Shown here piece after piece: positions 32,145-41,500 of a DNA stretch of 44,368 nt. The DNA comes from Paludibacteraceae bacterium (GTDB taxonomy: Bacteria; Bacteroidota; Bacteroidia; Bacteroidales; Paludibacteraceae). Each line of letters opens with the position of its first letter. Position 1 is the first letter of the stretch. Under the pieces are notes generated by a model that searched no databases, was not told the origin of the DNA, and saw nothing but the letters and a program-made list of their open reading frames with translations. The translations under genes were made by a program, and so were the position numbers. The stretch lies in assembly GCA_017525455.1 (NCBI GenBank), contig JAFXSS010000145.1:1-44368 (forward strand). The letters run 5' to 3'.

Positions 32145-33545
32145 TTAAAATCCCGAGTACACCACCTCCAGCTCCAACTTATGCTCAGGGTGTTGGGCAC
32201 TGTAGATTTCGGTGGCCGTGAGCGACTGGTTGTAATCAATATCTATCACCGTTGCCGACGACGTGGTAGTGGATGTAGTAACCGTAACCGGTACAAGCAA
32301 CATCTCCAGCGTTTCATACCTATCCTTGCGCAACTGCTCGGTCAGCAGGGTTGATATGTCGAACTCGTAGGAATATGTTGTTATATCCAACGTATCCGTT
32401 ACCGACTGCAACGTGGCATACATCGCTATGCTGTCGGACAGATCTATCACATCGTTGAAGAACAGGTCAAGGTCACTCTTGCGTATGAGCAGCATGTTCT
32501 GAGCGGGCTGCGCCCAATCGTCGCGGGTGCGTTGCGAGGCTGTACCGCTGTAATGGTTGAGAACTGGCAGACTCAGGTGCGCGCGATTGACGTAAGCACG
32601 ACGCGTACCTACCGAACGCGTGATAGCCTCCTTCATTGATGCCATAGGGAAAGACAACTGCGTATATATATGCGCCGGCGAAATGATGAAATTGGTATCT
32701 GCATTCATCTCCAGCGCCTGCAGATCGCTCTCCTGCCAGATATATCTGTTCAACTGGCGCACTTCGCGACTGGCGTACAAGCCTTTCATACCCTTCTCAA
32801 CCACTGACTCCACGCCCGCACGCTCATATGTAAAATGGTAGTATATGCCCACGTTCAGATCCATTATACTCAGCAGCGTGGCACCGCCAAACTCTGTGGT
32901 AATATATATGCCTCCGAACATGCGGTTGAACACTTCCTGCGATGAATAGTCGTCAGCCGCAAATAATTTCTGCGCCCACTTTTTGTTGAGCCTCAGCGTG
33001 ATGGTGGGTATATATCCGTCGCCATAAGCCGTGCTGTCTGTATACCGACTGGATGTTACCACCACCGGATGATCAAGCATCCGCGTCGAGTCATCCAGGC
33101 TGCAATACGTGCTGATAGCCGTATCGCTGCGTAACGGTTCGTTGTACACAAAGGTACCTCTGTCCATCGCATATACGTTGATCGCCAGCGGTGCATTCGC
33201 ATCGCCGTAGGCATACCGATAATACAGGAACAGACATACGGAGTCCAACTCCGCATCGGCCGGATATTTGAATCCTACCGGGCAAGCCAGCTGCGTCAGC
33301 AAATCGGCATGCAGATGACCGTACTTACTATCCAGTTCACCCAACATAAACGAGTCAGGAGTAGCCGTGACCGCTCCGCCGCGCACCAACGACGAGGTCA
33401 GACTGAACGTGTCGGCACGAACAATGATGGAATCTTCCGACTCCAGCACCGACGAACCGGCACCTACCACATCGTTCTTGCACGATGAAAAACTGAATAG
33501 CAGAGTTGCTAACAGAAAGAAGACAATCTGTATCTGACGGGTCAT
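32145..33545 (-). CDS. DUF4270-family lipoprotein
   Basis: The 466-residue protein has a lipoprotein signal (FFLLATLLFSFSSC, Cys22) and the pattern of DUF4270, a large beta-rich Bacteroidota family: GAGSSVLESEDSIIVRADTF, LGELDSKYGHLHADLLTQLA, and a long run of strands up to KLELEVVYSGF. Its start codon overlaps the end of the upstream gene by four bases (33542-33545), so translation is coupled. The pairing of a DUF4270 lipoprotein with a short starch-synthase-like protein next to panC is, from memory, a recurring arrangement in Bacteroidales. Function unknown; a surface or periplasmic role is likely. Confidence 0.85.
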   Translation of the reverse strand: MTRQIQIVFFLLATLLFSFSSCKNDVVGAGSSVLESEDSIIVRADTFSLTSSLVRGGAVTATPDSFMLGELDSKYGHLHADLLTQLACPVGFKYPADAELDSVCLFLYYRYAYGDANAPLAINVYAMDRGTFVYNEPLRSDTAISTYCSLDDSTRMLDHPVVVTSSRYTDSTAYGDGYIPTITLRLNKKWAQKLFAADDYSSQEVFNRMFGGIYITTEFGGATLLSIMDLNVGIYYHFTYERAGVESVVEKGMKGLYASREVRQLNRYIWQESDLQALEMNADTNFIISPAHIYTQLSFPMASMKEAITRSVGTRRAYVNRAHLSLPVLNHYSGTASQRTRDDWAQPAQNMLLIRKSDLDLFFNDVIDLSDSIAMYATLQSVTDTLDITTYSYEFDISTLLTEQLRKDRYETLEMLLVPVTVTTSTTTSSATVIDIDYNQSLTATEIYSAQHPEHKLELEVVYSGF

Positions 33546-34360
33546 TGTTGCGAAAGCAGGTCGTTGTACAGGGCTACAAACCTGTCGGCATCGGCACCGG
33601 CCATGTTGTGAATAGGTTTGCCCCTGTTCTCGGCATAGTTAACCAAACGGGAGTTGTATTGATTCGTAGTCAGAATTATTGCATCAGCATAATCGATAGC
33701 CAAGTGCATCAGATCTTCGTACCCTACAGGCAATCCGGCTATCGTACGCACATCACTGCCCAATACGCCATCGATAATCAGTCTGTCGGCAAAGCGCGAA
33801 CTGAACGGCGAACTGTACTCGTTGTCATCCAATGCTACTATAACCTTGGAGTCGGCAAAGAACGGTGTACCGCCAAAAGCCTTCTTGACATACAGCGGCA
33901 CAAGTGCCGACATCCATCCCGAACACTGTATGATACTCGGTGCCCAACGCAGTTTCTCCACCGTTTCCAATACACCGCGGCAGAAGAATATCGTACGGAT
34001 GTCATTGTCGGAGTACTCCACCCCAAACGCATCTTTCAAACCACGACGGTGGTGAAACAGATCCTCGTTATCGATAAAATACACCTGCATCCTGGCCGAC
34101 TGAATACTGGCCACCTTGATCAGCAACGGATGATCGGTGTCATCAATCGACAGATTCATACCTGACAACCTGATCACGTCATGCAACTGATGCCGACGCT
34201 CGTTGATCTCACCGAACTTGGGCATGAACGTACGCGTCTCAAATCCGTTGGACTGACAAATCTCCGGCAATATCCTATTCAGCAAACGAACAGGAGTCTG
34301 CTCCTCGAAAAAGGGGCTGATCTCTTGGCTTACATACAAGATCCGATTTGCATTATTCAT
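33542..34360 (-). CDS. Short GT5-like protein: starch/glycogen synthase catalytic N-domain only
   Basis: The 272-residue product starts RILYVSQEISPFF, like the ADP-glucose-binding start of bacterial glycogen synthases, and continues through PEICQSNGFETRTFMPKFGEINERRHQ and the region equivalent to IFFCRGVLETVEKL and IIQCSGWMSALVPLYVK. Full GlgA is about 480 residues with two Rossmann domains. Here the C-terminal domain with the KTGGL-type sugar-nucleotide motif is absent, and the lysine of the usual KxGGL start motif is replaced (ISPFFEEQTPVRL). So enzymatic glycogen synthesis is doubtful and the protein may be regulatory. It is divergent from panC and has its own promoter. Confidence 0.82.
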   Translation of the reverse strand: MNNANRILYVSQEISPFFEEQTPVRLLNRILPEICQSNGFETRTFMPKFGEINERRHQLHDVIRLSGMNLSIDDTDHPLLIKVASIQSARMQVYFIDNEDLFHHRRGLKDAFGVEYSDNDIRTIFFCRGVLETVEKLRWAPSIIQCSGWMSALVPLYVKKAFGGTPFFADSKVIVALDDNEYSSPFSSRFADRLIIDGVLGSDVRTIAGLPVGYEDLMHLAIDYADAIILTTNQYNSRLVNYAENRGKPIHNMAGADADRFVALYNDLLSQQ

Positions 34361-34442
34361 AGCCTATCCTCCGTAGTTTTGCCACAAACACAAATTTTGT
34401 CATATTTCATTCAAAAGAGGCGCTTTGTGGGCTAAATTAGTG

Positions 34443-34474
34443 CAAAGGTACAAAAAAAAAACGAGTTTTGCAAA
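34443..34474 (-). promoter_or_regulatory. Promoter of the GT5-like/DUF4270 pair
   Basis: On the minus strand TTTG (plus CAAA 34471-34474) and TACCTTTG (plus CAAAGGTA 34443-34450) are 20 bases apart. The leader would be about 75 bases before the ATG at 34360. Confidence 0.78.
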
Positions 34475-34514
34475 TTTTTTATCAAAAAAACTTTTAATAT
34501 TCGTTATTTTTTTG

Positions 34515-34522
34515 TAATTTTG
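34515..34522 (+). promoter_or_regulatory. Candidate -7 box for panC
   Basis: TAATTTTG matches TAnnTTTG and lies 42 bases before the panC ATG. The -33 position reads CTTT, so the match is partial. Confidence 0.5.
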
Positions 34523-34564
34523 TAGGATTTTTGACAATAGAATATTTTTGACCCGTTAAAATAT

Positions 34565-35428
34565 ATGCAAATCATCACTACCAAAGCAGAGTTGGAACGT
34601 AGTATCCAAGCCTGCAAAATGAAAGGCCAGACTATCGGTTTGGTGCCTACGATGGGCGCATTGCATGAGGGGCATGCTTCCCTCGTGCGCCGTTGTGTCA
34701 GCGAAAACGATATTACCGTAGTCAGCGTGTTCGTCAATCCTACGCAATTCAACAATAAGGAGGATTTGGCTAAGTACCCGCGTTCGCTCGAACGGGATGC
34801 CGCGCTGCTGGAAAGCATAGGTGCACAGTTTGTGTTCGCACCTGCTCCCGAAGAGATGTATACAGCGCAGGAGATGGACGAACCGTTCCAATTTGACTTC
34901 AACGGTCTGGACAAAGTTATGGAAGGCAAGATGCGTCCCGGACATTTCAACGGAGTGGTACAGGTTGTTTCTCGCCTGTTCTATCTCGTACAACCGGATA
35001 GAGGTTACTTTGGCGAAAAAGACTTCCAGCAACTGGCTATCATCCATTTCATGGTTGAGCGTTCGGCACTCGCAGGAACATTCGGCAATCTGCAAATCAT
35101 CGGATGCCCTATTGTTCGCGAACAATCCGGATTGGCACTTTCTTCGCGCAACGAACGGCTGTCAGCTGATGAAAAACAGACTGCTCTCGCCATCTCACGC
35201 ACGCTATTTGCCTCACTCGATTGGGCTAAGCAGCCGAATGCCAATGTGTTGGAAGTGCAGCAACGCGTAGTGGATACAATCAATGCCGTTCCGGGATTGG
35301 AAGTGGAGTACTACGAGATTGTTGATCAGTCCACACTTATGCCGACCGATACATTCAACCATGCTATAGGTTGTGTGACTGTGTATTGCGGACCGGTGCG
35401 TCTGATTGACAATATTATGTACAGTTAA
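34565..35428 (+). CDS. panC: Pantothenate synthetase
   Basis: The 287-residue enzyme joins pantoate and beta-alanine using ATP, the last step of pantothenate (vitamin B5) synthesis. The HIGH-like motif is HEGH at 34-37 in VPTMGALHEGHASLV. The pantoate and ATP sites are visible as VFVNPTQFNNKEDLAKYPR, GHFNGVVQVVSRLF, YFGEKDFQQL and the KMSKS-like SSRNERLS. Length is normal. It is the first gene of the plus-strand run panC, pdxB, proS, rdgB, and is not followed by panD. Confidence 0.96.
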   Translation: MQIITTKAELERSIQACKMKGQTIGLVPTMGALHEGHASLVRRCVSENDITVVSVFVNPTQFNNKEDLAKYPRSLERDAALLESIGAQFVFAPAPEEMYTAQEMDEPFQFDFNGLDKVMEGKMRPGHFNGVVQVVSRLFYLVQPDRGYFGEKDFQQLAIIHFMVERSALAGTFGNLQIIGCPIVREQSGLALSSRNERLSADEKQTALAISRTLFASLDWAKQPNANVLEVQQRVVDTINAVPGLEVEYYEIVDQSTLMPTDTFNHAIGCVTVYCGPVRLIDNIMYS

Positions 35429-35492
35429 AGCAAAAACGGCCAAGATCGTCGGGGTTTTATCGGGGTTTATCAAACTTTTACCGAGATTGTAT

Positions 35493-36404
35493 ATGAGAAT
35501 TCTCATCGACAAATACATACCTTTCCTACAAGGTGTTCTCGACAATCTTGCTCAAGTGTGCTATATTGAGCCCGAGCAGTTCACGCCCGAGGCGGTCAGG
35601 GATGCCGATGCTCTCATTGTACGCACGCGCACACAATGTAACCGTCTCCTGCTGGATGGCAGCCGGGTGCAGTTCATAGCAACAGCAACCATCGGAACAG
35701 ATCATATCGACCTTGATTACTGCCGCATGCGCAACATCAGGGTGGTTAGTTGCCCGGGGTGCAATGCCCAGGCTGTTTGTGACTATGTCGAAGAAGCACT
35801 CAACGAAGTAGCAGCCAGGCAACTGTCGATAGGAATAGTAGGAGTGGGTCATGTGGGATCACTGGTGGCCAAGATGGCCGAACGACGGGGGATGCGTGTG
35901 GTACTGAATGATCCGCCACGCGGAATGACGGGCGATGTAACCGGTTGCGATGTGATAACTTTTCACACGCCGCTCACCCGGAACGGAACCTATCCTACCT
36001 ATCACCTGTGTGACGGAAATTTTCTTTCCCGATGCCAACCTGATGCACTGATTATCAATGCGGCACGGGGAGGAGTGGTGGATGAGCAGGCATTGCTCGA
36101 CAGCACGCAACGGTTTGTGATTGATACATGGGAAGGCGAACCGAACATCAGCAGTAAGGTACTCGACCGTGCACTGCTGGCATCCTTTCATATAGCCGGT
36201 TACTCGGTGCAAGGCAAACGCAATGCATCGCAGACGTGTATGGATGCGCTATCACAGCACTTCAACCTGCCGAAACTGAACATAAGTAGCGAATGCATTA
36301 CCGCAGGCGATAGCCGGAAAGGATGGCTCAAGCGGGTATCCGACCAACTTAAGGCCAATCCCGCTGCCTTCGAACAACTGCGCAAACAATATGCACTGCG
36401 ATAA
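35493..36404 (+). CDS. pdxB: 4-phosphoerythronate dehydrogenase
   Basis: The 303-residue protein is a D-2-hydroxyacid dehydrogenase acting in the pyridoxal-5'-phosphate pathway. It has the PdxB start (RILIDKYIPFLQGVLDNLAQ), FIATATIGTDHID, the NAD motif GIVGVGHVG (about 114-122), and the catalytic Arg in NAARGG, Glu in GEPN and His in HIAGYSVQGK. It is shorter than the E. coli enzyme (about 378) because most of the C-terminal dimerisation region is missing. The start at 35493 yields the canonical N-terminus; an earlier start at 35406 inside panC is rejected. The short gap from panC contains a small duplication (tcggggttttatcggggttt). Confidence 0.9.
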   Translation: MRILIDKYIPFLQGVLDNLAQVCYIEPEQFTPEAVRDADALIVRTRTQCNRLLLDGSRVQFIATATIGTDHIDLDYCRMRNIRVVSCPGCNAQAVCDYVEEALNEVAARQLSIGIVGVGHVGSLVAKMAERRGMRVVLNDPPRGMTGDVTGCDVITFHTPLTRNGTYPTYHLCDGNFLSRCQPDALIINAARGGVVDEQALLDSTQRFVIDTWEGEPNISSKVLDRALLASFHIAGYSVQGKRNASQTCMDALSQHFNLPKLNISSECITAGDSRKGWLKRVSDQLKANPAAFEQLRKQYALR

Positions 36405-36446
36405 CTTGTTAACTTGTAATTTTTAATTCGTAATTGAGATATAATA

Positions 36447-37937
36447 ATGGCTAATTTTCAAAAACTAACCCCACGGAGTGAAGACTACTCCAAGTGGTAC
36501 AACGAACTTGTAGTAAAAGCTGACCTTGCCGAGCAATCCGCCGTACGCGGGTGTATGGTTATCAAGCCTTATGGCTATGCAATCTGGGAAACCATCCAGG
36601 CGGAACTTGACCGCCGATTCAAGGAGAAAGGTGTACGCAACGCTTATTTCCCGCTGCTGATTCCCAAATCGTTCCTTAGCCGCGAAGCCGAGCATGTGGA
36701 AGGTTTTGCCAAGGAGTGCGCCGTGGTTACTCACCACCGCCTCAAGAACGACCCGAACGGCAAAGGTGTGATTGTTGATCCCGATGCACGATTGGAGGAA
36801 GAACTGATTATCCGTCCTACATCCGAAACGATTATCTGGTCAACCTACAAGAACTGGATATCCTCTTACCGCGATCTGCCTATCCTCTGCAACCAGTGGT
36901 GCAACGTGATGCGCTGGGAGATGCGTACGCGTCTGTTCCTGCGCACAGCCGAGTTCCTCTGGCAAGAAGGTCACACCGCTCACGCTACCAAGGAGGAAGC
37001 TGAGGATTATGCCCGTCAGATGCTGGACGTATATGCCGACTTCGCAGAGAACGTAATGGCTATACCTGTCATCAAAGGTGTCAAGTCGCCTAACGAGCGT
37101 TTTGCCGGAGCGCTGAACACCTATTGCATCGAGGCTATGATGCAGGACGGTAAAGCCCTGCAGGCAGGTACGTCACATTTCCTCGGACAGAACTTCGCCA
37201 AATCCTTCGATGTGCAGTATCTAAGCAAAGAGAACAAGTACGAATATGTTTGGGCAACCTCATGGGGTGTCAGCACACGTCTGATGGGTGCACTGATCAT
37301 GACCCACTCCGATGACAACGGACTCGTTCTGCCACCGCATCTCGCACCTACACAGGTAGTGATCGTACCTATCTTCAAGAAACAGGAAGATCTTGACAAA
37401 CTGCTGACCGTTGTCGGACCGCTCTTTGACAACCTCAAGGCACGCGGCATACGTGTCAAACTGGATACTGATGACAAATCTACACCGGGATTCAAGTTCG
37501 CCGACTACGAACTGAAGGGTGTGCCTGTACGTCTGGCTATGGGTGGACGCGATCTGGAGAACGGCACAATCGAAGTAGCACGTCGCGACACGCTCACTAA
37601 GGAAACTTTGCCTCTCGCCGGTATCGAAGAGTATATCGCCAACTTGCTGGAGGATATTCAGAAGAACTGCTATCAGAAAGCTCTCGACTACCGTATTGCC
37701 AACACTCGCGAGGTAAACAGTTACGATGAGTTCAAGGAGGAGATCAAGAAAGGCGGTTTCCTGCTCTGCCACTGGGACGGTACACCCGAAACCGAGGAAC
37801 AGATCAAGAACGACACCAAGGCTACTATCCGCTGTATCCCTCTCGCCCCGCTGCCCGGACACAAGCAGGAGGAAGGCAAGTGCATGGTTACCGGCAAACC
37901 TTCCGCCGGTCGCGTAGTCTTTGCTATAGCATACTAA
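36447..37937 (+). CDS. proS: Prolyl-tRNA synthetase, archaeal/eukaryotic-type (ProS type 3)
   Basis: The 496-residue class II synthetase charges tRNA-Pro. It starts with [23 protein letters not shown], has motif 1 around [28 protein letters not shown], motif 2 in [24 protein letters not shown], the ATP loop and motif 3 near [26 protein letters not shown], an anticodon-binding domain and a C-terminal domain ending in GRVVFAIAY. It lacks the INS editing domain of bacterial-type ProS, so it is the shorter form used by Bacteroidota. The 42 bases before the ATG are a micro-repeat spacer (taatttttaattcgtaattg). Confidence 0.97.
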   Translation: MANFQKLTPRSEDYSKWYNELVVKADLAEQSAVRGCMVIKPYGYAIWETIQAELDRRFKEKGVRNAYFPLLIPKSFLSREAEHVEGFAKECAVVTHHRLKNDPNGKGVIVDPDARLEEELIIRPTSETIIWSTYKNWISSYRDLPILCNQWCNVMRWEMRTRLFLRTAEFLWQEGHTAHATKEEAEDYARQMLDVYADFAENVMAIPVIKGVKSPNERFAGALNTYCIEAMMQDGKALQAGTSHFLGQNFAKSFDVQYLSKENKYEYVWATSWGVSTRLMGALIMTHSDDNGLVLPPHLAPTQVVIVPIFKKQEDLDKLLTVVGPLFDNLKARGIRVKLDTDDKSTPGFKFADYELKGVPVRLAMGGRDLENGTIEVARRDTLTKETLPLAGIEEYIANLLEDIQKNCYQKALDYRIANTREVNSYDEFKEEIKKGGFLLCHWDGTPETEEQIKNDTKATIRCIPLAPLPGHKQEEGKCMVTGKPSAGRVVFAIAY

Positions 37938-37953
37938 CTATCTACACCTTTTT

Positions 37954-37985
37954 CCCTTCCCTTCAGGGAGGGGTTAGGGGTAGGC
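37954..37985. repeat. GC-rich REP-like element between proS and rdgB
   Basis: CCCTTCCC and GGGAGGGG form an imperfect hairpin and are followed by TTAGGGGTAGGC and a T-rich stretch. Short elements of this kind (AGGGGTTAGGGGTAGG) are, from memory, dispersed widely between Bacteroidota genes. It might attenuate transcription from proS into rdgB. Confidence 0.5.
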
Positions 37986-37999
37986 TTATTTTTGAATCT

Positions 38000-38563
38000 A
38001 TGCAATTGGTCTTCGCATCCAACAACGCCCACAAACTCCAAGAGGTGCGTGCTATCCTGCCTGAGCACACGATCCTCAGCCTTGAGGATATAGGTTGTCA
38101 TGCTGATATCCCCGAAACTGCCGACACGCTCGAAGGTAACTCGCTCATCAAGGCACAGTACGTATATGATCACTATCATTGCGACTGCTTTGCCGATGAC
38201 ACCGGCTTGGAGATTGAGGCACTCGGCAACCTGCCCGGCGTACGTACGGCACGCTGGGCAGGAGAACCTGCCAACCCGGCCAACAACCGCAAGAAAGCCT
38301 TGCAGGAACTTAGCGGACAAACGAATCGGCGTGCTCGTTTCCGCACCGTGGTAACACTGATCCGTAGCGGCAAGGTGCAGCAGGTGGAAGGTGTAGTCCG
38401 CGGCAGCATAGCCGCAGCCGAATACGGCAACGGAGGTTTCGGCTATGATCCTCTGTTCATACCCGAAGGCTACGACAAAACTTTTGCCGAACTGCCGGCT
38501 GAACTCAAGAACACCATCAGCCACCGTGCACGAGCCATGCAAGCACTCAGGCAGATACTTTGA
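38000..38563 (+). CDS. rdgB: Non-canonical purine NTP pyrophosphatase (RdgB/HAM1)
   Basis: The 187-residue enzyme removes dITP, ITP and XTP from the nucleotide pool. It shows the substrate-binding start FASNNAHKLQEVRAIL, the metal motif FADDTGLEIEALGNLPGV and the C-terminal GFGYDPLFIPEGYDKTFAEL with SHRARAMQAL. The start at 38000 (ATGCAATTGGTC) gives the family N-terminus; the frame is open upstream into proS, but that part is the GC-rich repeat. It ends 31 bases before the PorZ-like gene. Confidence 0.95.
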   Translation: MQLVFASNNAHKLQEVRAILPEHTILSLEDIGCHADIPETADTLEGNSLIKAQYVYDHYHCDCFADDTGLEIEALGNLPGVRTARWAGEPANPANNRKKALQELSGQTNRRARFRTVVTLIRSGKVQQVEGVVRGSIAAAEYGNGGFGYDPLFIPEGYDKTFAELPAELKNTISHRARAMQALRQIL

Positions 38564-38594
38564 CACACTACTGAACTATTGATACCCAACTGAC

Positions 38595-41500
38595 ATGAAA
38601 CGACTGGCATACATCTTCACTCTATTGACTCTCACACTCAGCGTGAGTGCTCAAACATGGACTACCCATTTGGCCTACAACAGCGTCAACCAGATTGCTG
38701 TAGGCGGAGGATTCGCATACGCCGTTTCGTCAGGCTCGCTGTTAGCAGTTGATGTGCAGACGGAAAAAATCCGTACTTACAGCAGTCAGGACGGTATGCA
38801 TGGCCATGATATAGCTTGCATCAAATGGCTTGAACCTGCGCAGGCACTGATGATTGTATACAGCAACAGTAAAATAGATATTCTCAAAAACGGGACGTTT
38901 CAATACATTCCCGACCTGTATGACAAGTACACCCCGCTCAGCAAGTATTGCCATTCTATCACGGTAAGAGACAGCCTTGCATATCTGGCTATGGATTATG
39001 GCGTACAGACATTCCATATCCGCAAGCGAGAGTTTGTCAACACCTATTTCATAGGTCCGGAGGGGAAAGAGGTGCCCGTCAATCACATAGCTGTTACCAA
39101 CCAGGTTATCTACGCCGCAGGCGATACTACCCTGTATGCCGCCACACTCACGGACAATATAGTTGACTACTCCTATTGGTCGGAAATTCCTTTGCCTGAC
39201 AAAGGATATATCCAGGGCATAGCGCAAGCAGGAGGAATATTGTATCTGCTGCAGAACAATACCTGCTACCGCCGCCAAGGCCAGCAATGGCGCCTCTATA
39301 ACAACAATTCCTATTATTCGCTGAACATAGTGGACGGCAAGATTTATCCTGCCGATTATCCTACTACATCGCATGACGGTGAGTTGTGGACTGCAGCAGG
39401 CGAACAAGGTATTATCCGTCGGATGGTAACAGGCGAAACAGTGACATACAAACTCGACGGACCGCTTAACAACCTGCCCTATCGCCTGCATTTCGGGCAA
39501 GACCAGTTATTCATGCTCGCCGGAGGGCGTTGGGCTGTGCAGAACAACAGACCGGGATGCGTGATGCGTTACGACGGTTCATCGTGGCATAACATAACCA
39601 ACGAGGAGATTGTTCGACAGGTAGGAGGGCTGTGCATCGATTTTATGAACGCAGCTGTCGATCCGAAAGATCCTACGCATTACTTCATCACTTCCTACGG
39701 CTCGGGGTTATATGAGTTCCGCAACGATCAGTGTATCAAGCGGTGGAATGCAAGCAACTCGATTATAGGTTCAGCCGCTGCGGATAATCCTGCCAAATAT
39801 ACACGACTGGACGGAGCAATCTACGATGCACAAGCCAACCTATGGATGATGAACACCGGCAATATAGAGTATAATATTGTTATATTTGCTGCCGATGGAA
39901 GTCAGATAGGCATGAACGTGCAAAACGAAGACGGCTCGCGGTTCATTATCAACACTGCCGGACAGTTCATATTTGACAATTGCCATGCCAACCGCGTCTG
40001 GGCACTTGTTCCGCGTGGCAACGAAAAGGAAGCCGGACTGGCTCTGATCGATACCAAAGGCACACTGCCGGATACCGATGACGACCGCACACTTATCCGT
40101 ATCCACTGGACTGACCAGGACGGCAATTCGCTGACCCGCTCAGCTATATACAGCATGCGCCAGGACAAACAGGGAAACATCTGGCTTGCTACCAACAACG
40201 GCGTACTGATCATCCCTGTATCAGAAGATTACTTCAGTTCCAACAAATGTCAGGTACTGCATGTTACCAACAACGAGGATCTGCCTATATTCGACGAAGA
40301 GAAAATCAACGACATCCTATTCGATCATCTCAACCGCGCATGGATTGCTACCCAAACTGCCGGCGTATATGTTCTGTCTGCTGACGACTATAGCATACTT
40401 GAGCATTACTCTGTAGATAACTCGGCTATGCCATCCAACAATGTTCTGTCGTTGGCATACGATGATTTGCACAAGCGAATGTATATAGGCACCTCATTGG
40501 GATTGGTATCTGTCACCGACCGAACCAGTGATGTCAATGCCGAACAATCCTCTTACAGCGAACCTGCCGATATGGGTTCAATGATGCAATGGACTACACA
40601 CCTGGCGTATGCCGATATCAATGATATACAACTCTCGACCACACGCGTATATGCGTTGTCAGAAGGTTCGCTTTGTGCTATCGACAGGGATGATGAATCG
40701 CTTACCTATTACTCCAAACTCAACGGGCTGAACGGCTCATCTATCTCCCGCATAGGTTACGATTCACATACCGCTACACTTATCATTGCCTACGACGACG
40801 GCATGATTGACTTGCTGGATGACCAAGGTGCTATCCACTCTGTAGCAGATATCTATCTCAAGCAGATCAATGCCAAACAGGTACAGAATATCGCTTTCCG
40901 TGATGGCAAAGCCTATCTGGCTATGCCATTCGGTATAGTGGTAATCAATATCCGCAAGCAGGAGATAAGCGATACCTATTATATAGGTGATGAAGGCAGC
41001 GAACTTTCCATTAATGCCATTGCCGTAGTCGGTGACAGTATATTTGCTGCAGCGGACAATCGATTGTTTAGAGGAAATATCAAAGATAATCTGGTTGATT
41101 ATGCCAAGTGGCATTCCACCTCCATGCCTGCCACTATCACACACCTTATCAGCAACGACAATGATCTGTATATGCTGATGGACAGCGTTATTTACCGCAA
41201 CGGACAGATTATACCGGCAAGCAATAAGTTTGTAGCTCTGTCAGCATACAAAGGCAGTATACTTGCACGTACTGACGACAGACGCATATTCACTGTTGCA
41301 GGCACAACACTCACCGAACAATCCAATCTGGCTGCCTACAAGCCCCAATGTGCTGTCAGGGACGGTAACACGTATTGGCTGGGTACGAACGAAGGTGTGC
41401 TGCATATAATGGACGATAACTCCGTTCAGAAATACGAACCCGACGGACCGCTGTCCAATATGCCGTATGACATGGTTACGTACGGTTCGCAACTATGGAT

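Noticed and set aside
34565..35125. Minus-strand frames of up to 189 residues over panC
   Set aside because: panC is complete with all motifs on the plus strand; these are shadows.
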